DNA from: Bdellovibrionales bacterium
GTDB taxonomy: Bacteria > Bdellovibrionota > UBA1018
Length of the DNA: 64,000 nucleotides
Reading direction: 5' to 3'
Assembly (NCBI GenBank): GCA_018266355.1
Contig: JAFEAP010000008.1
Coordinates: forward strand, 1-64,000
Positions 29,001 to 37,317 of this stretch are shown in pieces. How positions within the stretch are numbered: the stretch's first letter is position 1; each line of letters begins with the position of its first letter. The notes under the pieces are model-generated. The model was not told where the DNA came from. It saw only the letters and a list, made by a program, of their open reading frames with translations, and ran no database searches. Both the position numbers and the translations under genes were made by a program.

Positions 29001-32000
29001 CGGAGGAGTCCATGAATAGGTTCCCGTGTTTGAAGCGGTGAAATCGATCACGGTCGAATTGGTACCCGAGTCGGTGGAGTTGTCGATTCGGAGAGTCGAC
29101 GCCGGCCCGGAGAGCGCGTCGCTTACCGTGTAAGTGATGGTCTGGGCGACTCCGGTGTACCACGTTTCGCCGCCGTTCGGTGAGGTGACAGTGATCGTCG
29201 GAGCGACCGTATCTTTTTGAAATGCGCGCGAGTCCTGGGGGGCGACGTTTCCGGCCGCGTCGGCGAGGTCCGCGGTCGTCGTATAAGTCCCGTCGGACAC
29301 CGAGACCAGGTCGAGGTCCGCCGACCAGGCCCCGCTCGTGCAGGTCGCCGTACCGGTGGCCGCTCCGCCCGCGGCGGAAAGACTGACGTTCCGTCCGTTT
29401 TCGGAGCAGTTTCCGGAGACGGTGAAAGTGCGGTAGTAACGGGAAGCCGTATTGAAAAGGTTTCCATGGGCCCAGGTGTTCACCGCCGGACCGGTGATCG
29501 TGACGGTCGGAGCGACGGTGTCCTTCACGAAGGTTCGGGAGTCTTGGGTCGCGGCGTTCCCGGCGGCGTCGCTGAGATCCGCGGTGACGGTGAGGTTCCC
29601 TTCGCCGGCGCCGGAAAAGTCCGCGGTGTAAGACCACGTCACCCCGGAGCACGCCGCGTTCGCGGAGACCGCGCCCGAAAGCACGACGTTCTGCCCGGCT
29701 TCCGAGCAAGAGCCTTGGATCAGGAAAGAGCCCATATTCGCCGTCGTGACGAAGGCTCCCGCCGCCGGCGAAGTGATCGCCACGGTCGGAGCGAGCGTGT
29801 CCTTGATGAAGGCGCGGGAGGCTTGGACGGCGTTATTGCCGGCGGCGTCCGTCGTGTCGGCGTAGAAGGTGAACGTCCCTTCGCCGAGCGCGCTCAGGTC
29901 GAAAGACTTCGACCAGGCGTGGGCCGCGCAGGTCACCGAAGCCGTCGCCGGACCCGAAAGCGATACCGTGCGACCGTTCTCGGAGCAAGTTCCCGAGACG
30001 GTGAACGCGGCCATATTCGCCGTCGTCACGTAGGAGTTCGCGGCGGGGAGGCTGAAAGCGACCGTCGGCGCGATTCCGTCGTGGATGATCGTCCCGTTCA
30101 CGCAGGCCGATTCGTTTCCGGCCGCGTCGCGGAACTTCACCCGCACGTCGTTCTGCATGTTCGTGTTCAGGAGGGTCCAAGCCTTCGTCGTCGCGTAGGC
30201 TTCCCACGTTCCGCCGCTTCCGCAAACGTCGTCGTAGGTCACGTACATCTCGGTCGGCGATCCCGACGCCGAGAGGGTGAGCGTGACCGACGTCGAATTC
30301 GTGTAGGCGGCTCCGCCGTTCACGACGACCGACGGGGAATCCGGACCGATCGTGTCCTTCACGAAGCCGCGGCTCGCCTGGGGCGCGGCGTTCGCCGACG
30401 CGTCCGAATGATCGGCGAGGAGGTTGAAGGCGCCTTCCGGCACTTTCTGACCGGAGTAGAGCGCGAGCACGTCGGAGGCGGTGAGGGAGGTGTTCCAGAT
30501 CGCGACTTCGTCGATCTTGCCCGGGAACTCGAGGCCGCCCTGGTTCGCCCCGACGCTCATGCCGTTCGTCGTGAAGCAGGTGTTGTTCATGTCGAACGAA
30601 TTCGAACCCGTGGAGACGAGCAAGCCGTCCAGGTAAGTTTTCACGACGTTGCCCGCCTCGCGGGTCGCGACGACGTGGTGCCAGGCTCCGAGCGTGACGA
30701 TCGGGCCGCCGATGTCCCCGGTGCCCGGCCAGGTGACTTGGAGGGTGTTATCGTAGTGGACGAAGATGCCGAAAGGGCATCCGCCGTCGCCCCAATAAAG
30801 CAGATCCCCGCGCGCGGTATTCGTGCCGACGTTTTTGTTGAACCAGAGCGAGACCGAGAACGGATTCGTACCGAACGTGTAGCCGTGCGTGTTCGGGATG
30901 CTCACGTAGTCGTCGACCCCGTCGAGGCTCAGTCCCTGATTCATCCGGCTCGCGACGTAGGCCATTCCGGTCCCGTTCGCGTTCGCCGCGGTCGCGTTCA
31001 CGCCGATCGTCGCCGGCACCGACGCGCCGTTCGCGACCGCGCCCACCGTGCCGTTCAGTTTCCAGTAACCGACGAGATTCCCGTACTTAGGGGTCGGACC
31101 GGAACTCATCTCGGAATTGAAATCGAGGTTCGCCGACCACGATCCCGCCGAGCAGGCGGCGGAGGAGGTGAGCGTACCGACCGAAGTCGAGAGGTTCACC
31201 GGCTGACCGCTCGCGGAACAGGTGCCGCCCGTCGCGAACGCGGAGGAATTCGCCAGCGCCACGACGCTCGCGATCGCGGGCGAGGTGATCGCGACGGAAG
31301 GGAGGGCGGAGTTTTTCGTGAAGGCGCGGGTATCGGGAGTCGCGGCGTTCCCGGCGGCGTCGGAATGGTTCGCCGTGATCGAAACGGCGCCGTCCGCGGC
31401 GGCCGAGAAGTCGAGGTTCGTCGACCAAGTCCCGCCCGAACAGGCGACGGTCGCGGAGGCCGAACCGGAGATGACGACGTTCTGGCCGTTCTCGGAGCAG
31501 GTCCCCGAGACGGCGAAGCTCGCGGCGGAAGCGGCGTTGATCGTCGAGCCGGCGGCGGGCAGGGTGATCGCGACGGTCGCCGGCGTCGCGTCCTTCGTGA
31601 AGGCGCGGGTGTCGGGAGTCGCGGTGTTTCCGGCGGCATCGGAGTGGTTCGCCGTGATCGAAACGGCGCCGTCCGCGGCGGCCGAGAAGTTCAGGTTCGC
31701 CGACCAGCTCCCGCCCGAACAGGCGACGGTCGCGGACGCCGAACCGGAGATGACGACGTTCCGGCCGTTCTCGGAGCAGGTTCCGGATACGGCGAAACTC
31801 GCGGCGGAAGCGGCGTTGATCGTCGAGCCGGCGGCGGGAGAAGTGATCGCGACCGTCGGAGGCGTCGCGTCCTTCACGATGTTCACGGTGGCTTGGGCGG
31901 CGGCGTTCCCGGCCGCGTCCGAGTGATCGGCGCGCAGGGTGAGCGGACCGTCGGCCGCACCGCTCAGGTCGACGCTCGTGCTCCACATCCCGCCCGAGCA

Positions 32001-32831
32001 GGGGACGGTCGCGGAGGCCGCGCCCGAGAGCACGACGTTTCGTCCGATCTCGGAACAAGTCCCGGAAACGGCGAAGCTCACCGCGTTCGCGGCGTTCACC
32101 GTCGCGCCGGCCGTCGGCACCGTGAAGGCGACCGTCGGGGCGGCGGTATCGAGGACGATCGGGCCGGCTTGGACCCGGGGCGATTCGTTCCCGGCGTCGT
32201 CACGGACCCAAACGGAAACGGTTTTCGCGCCGTCGCTCCCGGTCAGCGCGTAACTCGCCGGAAGCGTGCCCGACACCCAAGCGCAACCGGAGTTCGACGT
32301 GTTGTTCGTCGTGATGCAGTACTCGGAATACGTGCTCGCGGTCACCGCGCCGTAGGAAAGCGCGATCGTCGCGGAGTTCGTCGGACTCGCGGTCGTGATC
32401 GAGACCGACGCGAGCATCGGCGCCGTGCGGTCGATCGTGACCGTGTTCGAAGTCACGGCCGAGGAGATTCCGTACGCGTTCTTGAAATAGGCGGTGAGGG
32501 CGAGCGGACCGTCGGCTGCGGAATCCGAATAGCTCGTGAGCGGCGCGCCCGTGCGCCAGATGCACATCGCGGGATTCGCGACGTTCTCGAGGATGCAGTA
32601 CTCGGTCGCGCTGCCGACGAGGAGTCCCCATTGAAGCGTGATCGGAGAGTTTCGCGTCGGGGAAGCCTCCATGACGGTAAGCGAAGTCATCTCCGGCGGA
32701 ACGCCGCTCACGCCGGCACCCGTCGATTTCAGGGCGGCCTGGCGCAAGGACGTGATCTGCGTGTTGCAGGACGCGAGTGCACCCACGCAGAAAAGCATTC
32801 CGATGATTTTGAAGGTGGGTCGCTTCAGCAA
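26064..32831 (-). CDS. Giant Ig-repeat lipoprotein with LamG, FN3 and phage-fibre-like binding modules, about 2255 aa
   Basis: I start at TTG 32831, which has GAGGA five bases upstream and yields a 21-residue leader ending in the lipobox GALASC (Cys22). Two YCILEN-type modules follow (about 60-230), then about four 93-residue Ig-like repeats (VSGTCSENG...C pairs, DAAGN). The fourth is interrupted by a LamG domain (about 580-795). Then come a unique module, three more Ig repeats (about 920-1205), a PNGGETW module, FN3 (about 1310-1405), and two copies of a carbohydrate-binding module resembling phage fibre proteins (NSEAFDNASWTKSN, GNGWYRV, YVWGAQLEM; about 1450-1850). A LamG-like domain and a C-terminal jelly-roll-like domain (about 2035-2255) finish it. 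Probably a surface adhesin; the ligand is unknown. Confidence 0.88.
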   Translation of the reverse strand: MLKRPTFKIIGMLFCVGALASCNTQITSLRQAALKSTGAGVSGVPPEMTSLTVMEASPTRNSPITLQWGLLVGSATEYCILENVANPAMCIWRTGAPLTSYSDSAADGPLALTAYFKNAYGISSAVTSNTVTIDRTAPMLASVSITTASPTNSATIALSYGAVTASTYSEYCITTNNTSNSGCAWVSGTLPASYALTGSDGAKTVSVWVRDDAGNESPRVQAGPIVLDTAAPTVAFTVPTAGATVNAANAVSFAVSGTCSEIGRNVVLSGAASATVPCSGGMWSTSVDLSGAADGPLTLRADHSDAAGNAAAQATVNIVKDATPPTVAITSPAAGSTINAASAASFAVSGTCSENGRNVVISGSASATVACSGGSWSANLNFSAAADGAVSITANHSDAAGNTATPDTRAFTKDATPATVAITLPAAGSTINAASAASFAVSGTCSENGQNVVISGSASATVACSGGTWSTNLDFSAAADGAVSITANHSDAAGNAATPDTRAFTKNSALPSVAITSPAIASVVALANSSAFATGGTCSASGQPVNLSTSVGTLTSSAACSAGSWSANLDFNSEMSSGPTPKYGNLVGYWKLNGTVGAVANGASVPATIGVNATAANANGTGMAYVASRMNQGLSLDGVDDYVSIPNTHGYTFGTNPFSVSLWFNKNVGTNTARGDLLYWGDGGCPFGIFVHYDNTLQVTWPGTGDIGGPIVTLGAWHHVVATREAGNVVKTYLDGLLVSTGSNSFDMNNTCFTTNGMSVGANQGGLEFPGKIDEVAIWNTSLTASDVLALYSGQKVPEGAFNLLADHSDASANAAPQASRGFVKDTIGPDSPSVVVNGGAAYTNSTSVTLTLSASGSPTEMYVTYDDVCGSGGTWEAYATTKAWTLLNTNMQNDVRVKFRDAAGNESACVNGTIIHDGIAPTVAFSLPAANSYVTTANMAAFTVSGTCSENGRTVSLSGPATASVTCAAHAWSKSFDLSALGEGTFTFYADTTDAAGNNAVQASRAFIKDTLAPTVAITSPAAGAFVTTANMGSFLIQGSCSEAGQNVVLSGAVSANAACSGVTWSYTADFSGAGEGNLTVTADLSDAAGNAATQDSRTFVKDTVAPTVTITGPAVNTWAHGNLFNTASRYYRTFTVSGNCSENGRNVSLSAAGGAATGTATCTSGAWSADLDLVSVSDGTYTTTADLADAAGNVAPQDSRAFQKDTVAPTITVTSPNGGETWYTGVAQTITYTVSDALSGPASTLRIDNSTDSGTNSTVIDFTASNTGTYSWTPPVGAASANARINVMPMDIAGNNNYDWSNADFTIAVPSAPSIPASLAATPSYGSIALTWSASTGSPTPTYDVLRSTTSGSGYAAIATGLSVTNYTDPNATHGTVFYYVVRASNVGGTSANSSEVASTSVMNPSFAMDFRLKTVQPQIGTQSFTFARNDSAPVATHFGPDGLLRFAPHNYLQRSEQLDVAPWAYSGGTIGFVNSDPAPMPSPYSDGDSFKEGTSTGVHVVYQSVTKPAVSQLLTFSTFVKEVTRRYTQIAIGDGTLANMAYARFDARTGTAISQGSMGTGFTPVSMAIEAAGSGWYRVQLTATTDTGTTVSVGMGPMLDSTTPSYTGTNLRIVFWGAQLEMNRTASNYLYSTTASRFDGPRFDYDPVTHQNLGLRMDENATNLATNSEAFDNASWTKSNASISANTGVTTDPMGGNGADSLVEDTSNALHAVRFISTKAASSANYAGSIFVKAGSRSVINFEVSSWAGGVFSNFNLATGTVGSNGTWGSGWTLGTPVIDSVGNGWYRVRLSGTSDTTTDLLLSVFLHNGTTTSYTGNGTGNVYVWGAQLEMADPSGNTATTGTNYIPTGSSAVSRANEFLTSTGGLGSWYQSTGTWYADWRMSKVAEGGPNSSTLLRLSTADSTATADYRLATKPGYYVFTDRYNASRANFSYYRNWVEGGILGTADFKAGFTINSGDTVARMNGGVSTSVTTNDNLSVSPTRISIGQNGATNAFEPFSGWVREIRFYRARISDADLASMTSTATPPGFSDDFEDPSMLAKWVMGYASSYCHWCNLGANPVTSTETSGQLRLSPGTSGIGYDGYVTADTYDFTGSYAEVHVVEPGRRYDGDSNNHGCGVSTTLSLFPGSSTTLSVDIDQYLLNGSFLDVLAELENPTTNWSVLYNTSGGAYTSAPTTYTYVRIRHDLPTDRLVTEYSNDRWTWTTLASTPRFGSLSAVRIGLITGAGCQDTDVSDSNPAFFDDFRTNAVKN
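31321..31878 (-). repeat. Two tandem 279-bp Ig-repeat units inside the first giant gene
   Basis: Units 31321-31599 and 31600-31878 encode consecutive 93-residue Ig repeats and differ at only a small share of positions by eye (same blocks such as GCGGCGGAAGCGGCGTTGAT in both). The same 279-bp period is found in the second giant gene. Confidence 0.85.
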
Positions 32832-32836
32832 GACGT

Positions 32837-32841
32837 TCCTC
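32837..32841 (-). promoter_or_regulatory. Ribosome-binding site of the first giant gene
   Basis: GAGGA on the minus strand, five bases before TTG 32831. It favours that start over a TTG at 32852 and gives a standard lipoprotein leader. Confidence 0.6.
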
Positions 32842-33014
32842 AGAGCGAACAAGAGTGAAAGAATGTAAGGATTCCTTAATAGTTTCGCCCTTTCAGGCCG
32901 GAAATGATAGATGTGTCATTTCGGAGGGTATTTTTTAACTCTTTGAAACTATGGAGTTATTATTCCAAATCGAGCATGGCGTCCGGCCCGAGGCTCCGCT
33001 ATCCTTAATACGGG

Positions 33015-33899
33015 ATGAAGGGACTTCGGGTATCGCATTCGAGACGGGCAGCGGCCGCATGGGCGGGCCTGTGTCTCTTTACGGCCTGCACGACGACGGT
33101 CGTGCCTGCGGATCGAGATCGCGATCCGGCGAACGTCGAGACGACGTTCGCCGACGACGCATCGACCGTCTCGCCCGATCTCCAACCCGTCGTGAAGGAT
33201 TGCTATCGCGCGGATCTCGGTTTGCCCGTCCCGAAAAATCTCAAGGTGAACGGCCATGTGCTGAACGCCACCGAAGCGAAGAACGTCCAGTGGATCGCCC
33301 TCTGCGTGGTTCCCTATTTGCCGGGCAGCGCGGGCGAGCAAGTCGAGACGGCCGCGAAAACGACGTGGTGGGCGCTGCGCGAGGGGATCCTCGATCGCAC
33401 GGCGGAAAACCTATTCCGGTATTCGAACTGCCACGAGAAAAACGGTAAGGATAAGATCCGGTCGTCGACACCGCTCTACGATTGTCCGACGAACATCTGG
33501 CAAGTCGGGATGCCCGCCGGCCAAGTCGCGAACTATTCCGACGCCGCGGTCGCCTCCGTCATCGAACGGTTGAAGCCCGGGCTCCATCCGGACCTCGATG
33601 CGGCATCGCTCATGCGGTGGGCGGCGGTCCTCAGTGGCTTCGGCCCGGAGACGCCCGAGTACGCCGGGATCCTAAAATCGAAAGCGCGTGTCCGCCGCTC
33701 GTGGCTACTGCGGAACCCGCTCGTCGGATTTCCGCTCGTCGGCGAACAGGAAGTCGACCGGGAATGCATCCGCGGTCAGCACAAGTGGTGCACGGCGGGC
33801 GACTATCCGACCGCGGTCCGTTACAGCCACACGCGCGCGGGAGTCCAGCGCGCGATCGGCGATTTGCGGAAGATTTTTTCCGAGGGCCGCGCGAAGTAA
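33015..33899 (+). CDS. Putative lipoprotein of unknown function, 294 aa
   Basis: The basic N-terminus and hydrophobic stretch end in LCLFTAC (Cys25), an acceptable though not ideal lipobox. The mature protein has six or more further cysteines (KDCYRAD, LCVVPYL, SNCHEKNG, YDCPTNIW, RECIRGQHKWC), suggesting disulfides, and many Trp residues. It is divergent from the first giant gene with 183 bases between their starts, and convergent with the next gene. No known domain is recognised. Location in the surface-protein region suggests an envelope role, nothing more specific. Confidence 0.7.
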   Translation: MKGLRVSHSRRAAAAWAGLCLFTACTTTVVPADRDRDPANVETTFADDASTVSPDLQPVVKDCYRADLGLPVPKNLKVNGHVLNATEAKNVQWIALCVVPYLPGSAGEQVETAAKTTWWALREGILDRTAENLFRYSNCHEKNGKDKIRSSTPLYDCPTNIWQVGMPAGQVANYSDAAVASVIERLKPGLHPDLDAASLMRWAAVLSGFGPETPEYAGILKSKARVRRSWLLRNPLVGFPLVGEQEVDRECIRGQHKWCTAGDYPTAVRYSHTRAGVQRAIGDLRKIFSEGRAK

Positions 33900-33912
33900 G
33901 CCTCGGTGATCC

Positions 33913-34605
33913 TCAGTGATACGGACGGGTCATGTCGAGCTTGATCGACCGCGACCCGCCTCCGATGGTCCGATCGTTCGGATCGCGGAGCTGGATGTTC
34001 TTCGTCGGAGCGGCCGGCGCGGACTGCGGGCTCGCCGCGTAAGGCGCTGGAGGAGCGGCGGGCGCGTTTCGCGCGGTCGGAGCGACTTGCGCGGGTTCGC
34101 GGGTGATCGGGGCGCGATTGAACTGGGGAGGTACGGCGGCGGGTGCCGCGCGCGCCGGTGCCGTCGCCGTTGCTGGACTCGGACGGCGAAGCTGGACGCT
34201 GCGGCCGGAGGGAGCGCGGCGGACGCCTTGCGGATGGGCGGGAGCGGCGATTCGACCGCGAGCACCCGGCTTGACCGCCGGACGACGGCCGGCGGGGACA
34301 CGTCCATGCGCGTCTTTTGCGGAGGGGCGTACCGCGCCGCGAACGGGGCCACGTGAGTTCGCGGGGTTTCTCGCCGTCTTGATGTTCGGCGCGGGCCGCT
34401 TGCGCGCGACCGAGGCGGGCGCGCGTTCGACTTCAGTGCCGGCCGCCGCCGGTTGGGCGTATCGGCGAAGGAACGGCAACCGCGGCTGACCGCTCGGGTG
34501 CGGACGCGGGGAATCAGCGGTCGCGACCGGCACCGGCAGGAGGAGGAGGAGCGCGCCCCAAAACGCGAATCGGAAAGTACGGGCGACGGATCTCAGTAAA
34601 GACAT
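33913..34605 (-). CDS. Exported Pro/Ala/Arg-rich low-complexity protein, 230 aa
   Basis: The start ATG at 34605 lies inside the end of the upstream gene (13-base overlap with its stop at 34593). A signal peptide (FWGALLLLLPVPVATA-DS) is followed by a chain of basic, Pro/Ala-rich segments with no globular look (PARAAPAAVPPQFNRAP, PYAASPQSAPAAPTK), and a short ordered end, SIKLDMTRPYH. Such sequences often span the periplasm or bind polyanions, but nothing specific is recognised. Because low-complexity high-GC frames can be open by chance, the signal peptide and overlap with a convincing upstream gene are the main support. Confidence 0.62.
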   Translation of the reverse strand: MSLLRSVARTFRFAFWGALLLLLPVPVATADSPRPHPSGQPRLPFLRRYAQPAAAGTEVERAPASVARKRPAPNIKTARNPANSRGPVRGAVRPSAKDAHGRVPAGRRPAVKPGARGRIAAPAHPQGVRRAPSGRSVQLRRPSPATATAPARAAPAAVPPQFNRAPITREPAQVAPTARNAPAAPPAPYAASPQSAPAAPTKNIQLRDPNDRTIGGGSRSIKLDMTRPYH

Positions 34606-35411
34606 CCCGTAACCCCGTTCGTGCGGAGAAAGTCCGCGATTTTCTGGCAGCGCCCCGACCGGCATTCGATCCGGTAGTCGAGCGCGCGACCCGCTCCGTC
34701 GTAGCTGGCGATCCCCCGGGACGTCAGCGCGAAGAGCGCGGCTTTTCGATATGGATTTCCGGCGCGGCGATAGCACCGGTGCGTGGCGAGTTCGTAGACC
34801 GGCGGCGTGCCCGGGAGCGATTCCTGGAGGGAAAGTCCCTTGTTTTTCTCGCGATCGATCACGGTTTCGGCCGGGAGCTGGGCTTGGAGATCGGTCGACG
34901 CGGGCGCGCGGCCCGCGGGGCTTAGCGCGCAGTCGAGGACGAGGACCGGCGCTTCGAAACTCCGCTTGAGCGAGGCGAGGTAGGCGATGATCCGGTTCCC
35001 GCGCCCGAACATCCGCGAATAGCTCACGACGAAGCGCCCTTGTTGGAGGAACATCTGGGCGTCGGAATCGGGCTTGATCGCGCAGTCCCCGCCGATGCAC
35101 GTGAACCGGCAGGCTCCGAGCGACGGTTTCCCTTCCGACTTTTCTTTCTCGTGATCCTTGAAGACGAGCTCGTACCCGCCGACCGGGCTCCCCGCGTGGA
35201 GCGCGTGGGTTCGCCGCGCGAGCGGGAGAGGCGGGAACGCGATCTCGGTTTTCGGCGGCAGGAACTCGCGCGCGGCGGTCGCCAGCGTCCGGTTCGGATC
35301 GTCCGTGCGTTCCTCGTCACGGGTCGAGGATGCGCACGAACCCGCGAGCTGGCCGAAGAGGCAAGCGGCGAGGATCAAAGCGAAATGGCGAGCGGACCGT
35401 CCGCGGTTCAT
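34593..35411 (-). CDS. Putative lipoprotein of unknown function, 272 aa
   Basis: The leader ends in the lipobox GQLAGSC (Cys26). The mature part contains a Cys-rich segment (GACRFTCIGGDC) and, at the C-terminus, IECRSGRCQKIADFLRTNGVTGCLY. Two related-looking halves are visible: each has an F/L-V-V or R-G-I-A-SY strand preceding a Cys cluster (CRFTCIGGDC...RFVVSY and RGIASYD...YRIECRSGRC). It is first of a pair with the overlapping Pro/Ala-rich gene. No known family. Confidence 0.7.
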   Translation of the reverse strand: MNRGRSARHFALILAACLFGQLAGSCASSTRDEERTDDPNRTLATAAREFLPPKTEIAFPPLPLARRTHALHAGSPVGGYELVFKDHEKEKSEGKPSLGACRFTCIGGDCAIKPDSDAQMFLQQGRFVVSYSRMFGRGNRIIAYLASLKRSFEAPVLVLDCALSPAGRAPASTDLQAQLPAETVIDREKNKGLSLQESLPGTPPVYELATHRCYRRAGNPYRKAALFALTSRGIASYDGAGRALDYRIECRSGRCQKIADFLRTNGVTGCLY

Positions 35412-35541
35412 CGCCTACGCATCGACATTTTGGCGCTACGGCTTGCGCGTCTCTATAATTGAGCGTTTCCTGGGTGGGTCGGCGAAGACACCCGGGCGCG
35501 GCGACTCGCAGGAACGGTTTTAGAGGCCGCTGAGAGGCTGT

Positions 35542-36144
35542 TTAGAACCCGATATTCAGGATCGGCGCGACCGAGAAAAGGCCCTGGCGGTGGAAGTTGA
35601 TGAGGCCGATCTGGATGCCGTGGAGGTTATCGCAGTCGTTCACGAGGCCGAGTTGGAAGCCGACGACGTCGTGGGCCTTGTTGTAGATCCCGGCCTGGAT
35701 GCCGCGGATGTTCGTGTAAGGGCCGAGGTTCACTAGCGCGAGCTGCAAACCGCCCACGACGGATTCGGCGTCGTTTTTGTTGATGATGCCGGCGACTTGC
35801 ACGCCGAAGATGCGCGCCTTGTTCCGGTTGAAGTTTCCGAGACCGGCGCCCTGGAGAAGGACGGCGGTGGTTTGGCCCTTGTTCAGGTTGAACACGCCCG
35901 AAGCCATGATGCCGACGTTCTCGCCGTCGGTCATGTTTCCGATCACGCCGAGGTCGAGACCGTAGACGTTACGCTGGTTGCCCCAAAGGATGCTCGCGCG
36001 AAGGCCGGTCACGGAGTAGTCGTGGCCCGGGAACTGGAGCGGCGGTACGAGCGCGACGCCGATCGGAGAAAGCGCGGCGTGCGCGGAGGAAGCGGTGAGA
36101 AGGACGGCCAACCCGGCAACGAGGAGCGAGAGGTGTTTCTTCAT
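35542..36144 (-). CDS. LA_2272-type surface-repeat protein, 200 aa
   Basis: The ATG at 36144 gives a signal peptide (MKKHLSLLVAGLAVLLTASSAHA). The mature part is built of short strand repeats of the form G-(L/I)-Q-(L/I/A)-(G/A)-(L/I)-x-N (VFGVQVAGIINKN, GGLQLALVNLG, RGIQAGIYNKAH, VGFQLGLVNDC, HGIQIGLINFH), ending NIGF with a terminal Phe. This repeat type is known from Leptospira LA_2272/LA_2273-like proteins and is expected to form an outer-membrane or surface beta structure. A strong terminator lies between it and the thioesterase gene upstream. Function unknown. Confidence 0.75.
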   Translation of the reverse strand: MKKHLSLLVAGLAVLLTASSAHAALSPIGVALVPPLQFPGHDYSVTGLRASILWGNQRNVYGLDLGVIGNMTDGENVGIMASGVFNLNKGQTTAVLLQGAGLGNFNRNKARIFGVQVAGIINKNDAESVVGGLQLALVNLGPYTNIRGIQAGIYNKAHDVVGFQLGLVNDCDNLHGIQIGLINFHRQGLFSVAPILNIGF

Positions 36145-36181
36145 GCCTCTAGGATAAGGCCGAAATCTCGCGGCGCACACC

Positions 36182-36207
36182 AAAAAGGCCGCCAAAATTC
36201 CGGCGGC
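36182..36207 (-). terminator. Rho-independent terminator after the thioesterase gene
   Basis: On the minus strand GCCGCC pairs with GGCGGC (36207-36202 with 36193-36188) and is followed by CTTTTT. It lies ten bases downstream of the thioesterase stop. Confidence 0.78.
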
Positions 36208-36217
36208 GGCGTCAGCG

Positions 36218-36637
36218 TCAGGATTCCAGCCGGCGGATCGCGAGAGTCGACGAGAGCGTGGCGAGGAGCGAGGCCTCGTCGTAATCGGGAGAAGAAAAAA
36301 CCGAAGCCTCGGCGAACGCGAGCGAGCGCCCGCGCTTGAAGCATCGGGCGCGGCAGTAGAGCTCGGGGCCTTTCGCCGCGCGCACGAAGGTCGACTTGAA
36401 CTCCGCGGTGAGCACGTGCTCTCCGGGCTTCAACAGGCTGCCCACGGCGCCGCCGCAAGAGTGATCGGCGAGCGTCGTGACGATCCCCGCGTGCGCGAAA
36501 CCGTCTTGCTGGAGCATGTCCGCGCCAAGCGCGAGTTTCGTTTCGCAGACACCTTCCGCGAGCGTGACGAGCTCGACGCCCATCCAGCGGATGAAGCTCG
36601 CGCGCAGGAACATTTCTCGGGCGGTCATCGATTCCAT
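36218..36637 (-). CDS. PaaI-type hotdog-fold thioesterase, 139 aa
   Basis: A single hotdog domain. The central helix region AHAGIVTTLADHSCGGAVGSL matches the PaaI/YiiD-like HGG-x-x-x-xLaD pattern, with the catalytic acidic residue expected in the LADHS segment. VLTAEFKSTFVRAAKG forms the next strand, and GRSLAFAEASVFS closes the sheet. Such enzymes hydrolyse acyl-CoA thioesters in the cytoplasm, often as detoxification or proofreading of aryl- or hydroxy-acyl-CoA. The substrate cannot be predicted. It is monocistronic, with its own terminator. Confidence 0.85.
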   Translation of the reverse strand: MESMTAREMFLRASFIRWMGVELVTLAEGVCETKLALGADMLQQDGFAHAGIVTTLADHSCGGAVGSLLKPGEHVLTAEFKSTFVRAAKGPELYCRARCFKRGRSLAFAEASVFSSPDYDEASLLATLSSTLAIRRLES

Positions 36638-36746
36638 GGCTCTAAATTAACGATAAAACGCGGGTAACGCGTAGCATTTTCAAACTTGGTCGAGGGGCGG
36701 CACCCGTGCTAAGGAGGGGCATCTCGGTTTTCGGAGGAGAAAATCC

Positions 36747-37211
36747 ATGTCACGTTTCGCCGCCCTTTTTGCGTTCGCCGTCCTCGTTTTCGGTTCCCTC
36801 GCCGCGGAAGCCGCGCCGGCTCAGCGCGGAGGCCCGCTCCTTCGCCTTCGTCAGGCCTCGGGCTTCGTCCCGCGCCCGCTGGCGAAGAGCCTCGACTGCC
36901 GGGTGTACGCGGACCACGTCGCGATCGAACGGAATTTCGCCGGCGTGAAGGTCGAAGAAACGCGCGCGATGACGATCGACACCGGCGCGATCTATTCGCT
37001 GATCGGTGAAGCGAAAAAGGCGAAGCTCGAGACGACGCGCGGTCCGGTCGACGGCCCGTTCATCGCGTACGAGGGTTTTCTCATCCTGCCCGCCGACGGA
37101 CTCGAAACCGTAACGCTCTCGAGCCTGAACGGTGGGACCGGCGAAATGATCTCGAATCCCTCGGAATCCGCGCAAATCCTGAAGAACGTGCTCGACGGTC
37201 TCTGTCAGTAA
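36747..37211 (+). CDS. Small exported protein of unknown function, 154 aa
   Basis: A strong GGAGGAG site precedes the ATG. The signal peptide is residues 1-22 (LAAEAAPA). The mature protein has one Cys near the start (SLDCRVYADHVAIER) and one near the end (DGLCQ), probably forming a disulfide, and a central TIDTGAIYSLIGEAKK region. Size and content suggest a small folded periplasmic protein. It is divergent from the thioesterase gene, and 106 bases separate it from the OmpA-like gene downstream. No family recognised. Confidence 0.72.
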   Translation: MSRFAALFAFAVLVFGSLAAEAAPAQRGGPLLRLRQASGFVPRPLAKSLDCRVYADHVAIERNFAGVKVEETRAMTIDTGAIYSLIGEAKKAKLETTRGPVDGPFIAYEGFLILPADGLETVTLSSLNGGTGEMISNPSESAQILKNVLDGLCQ

Positions 37212-37317
37212 CCCGCCCTCCGCGTTCGATTCGGTCGTTTGTTTTTCCTTGATCGGAAGTGAAGGTTCGAGAAGACTCAGGGCTTCACCATCACCCCTCT
37301 CGAAAAAGGAGAATTCT

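Noticed and set aside
36706..36948. Small plus-strand frame beginning MLRRGISVFGG
   Set aside because: It overlaps the exported 154-residue protein gene in another frame; the latter has a better ribosome-binding site and a signal peptide.
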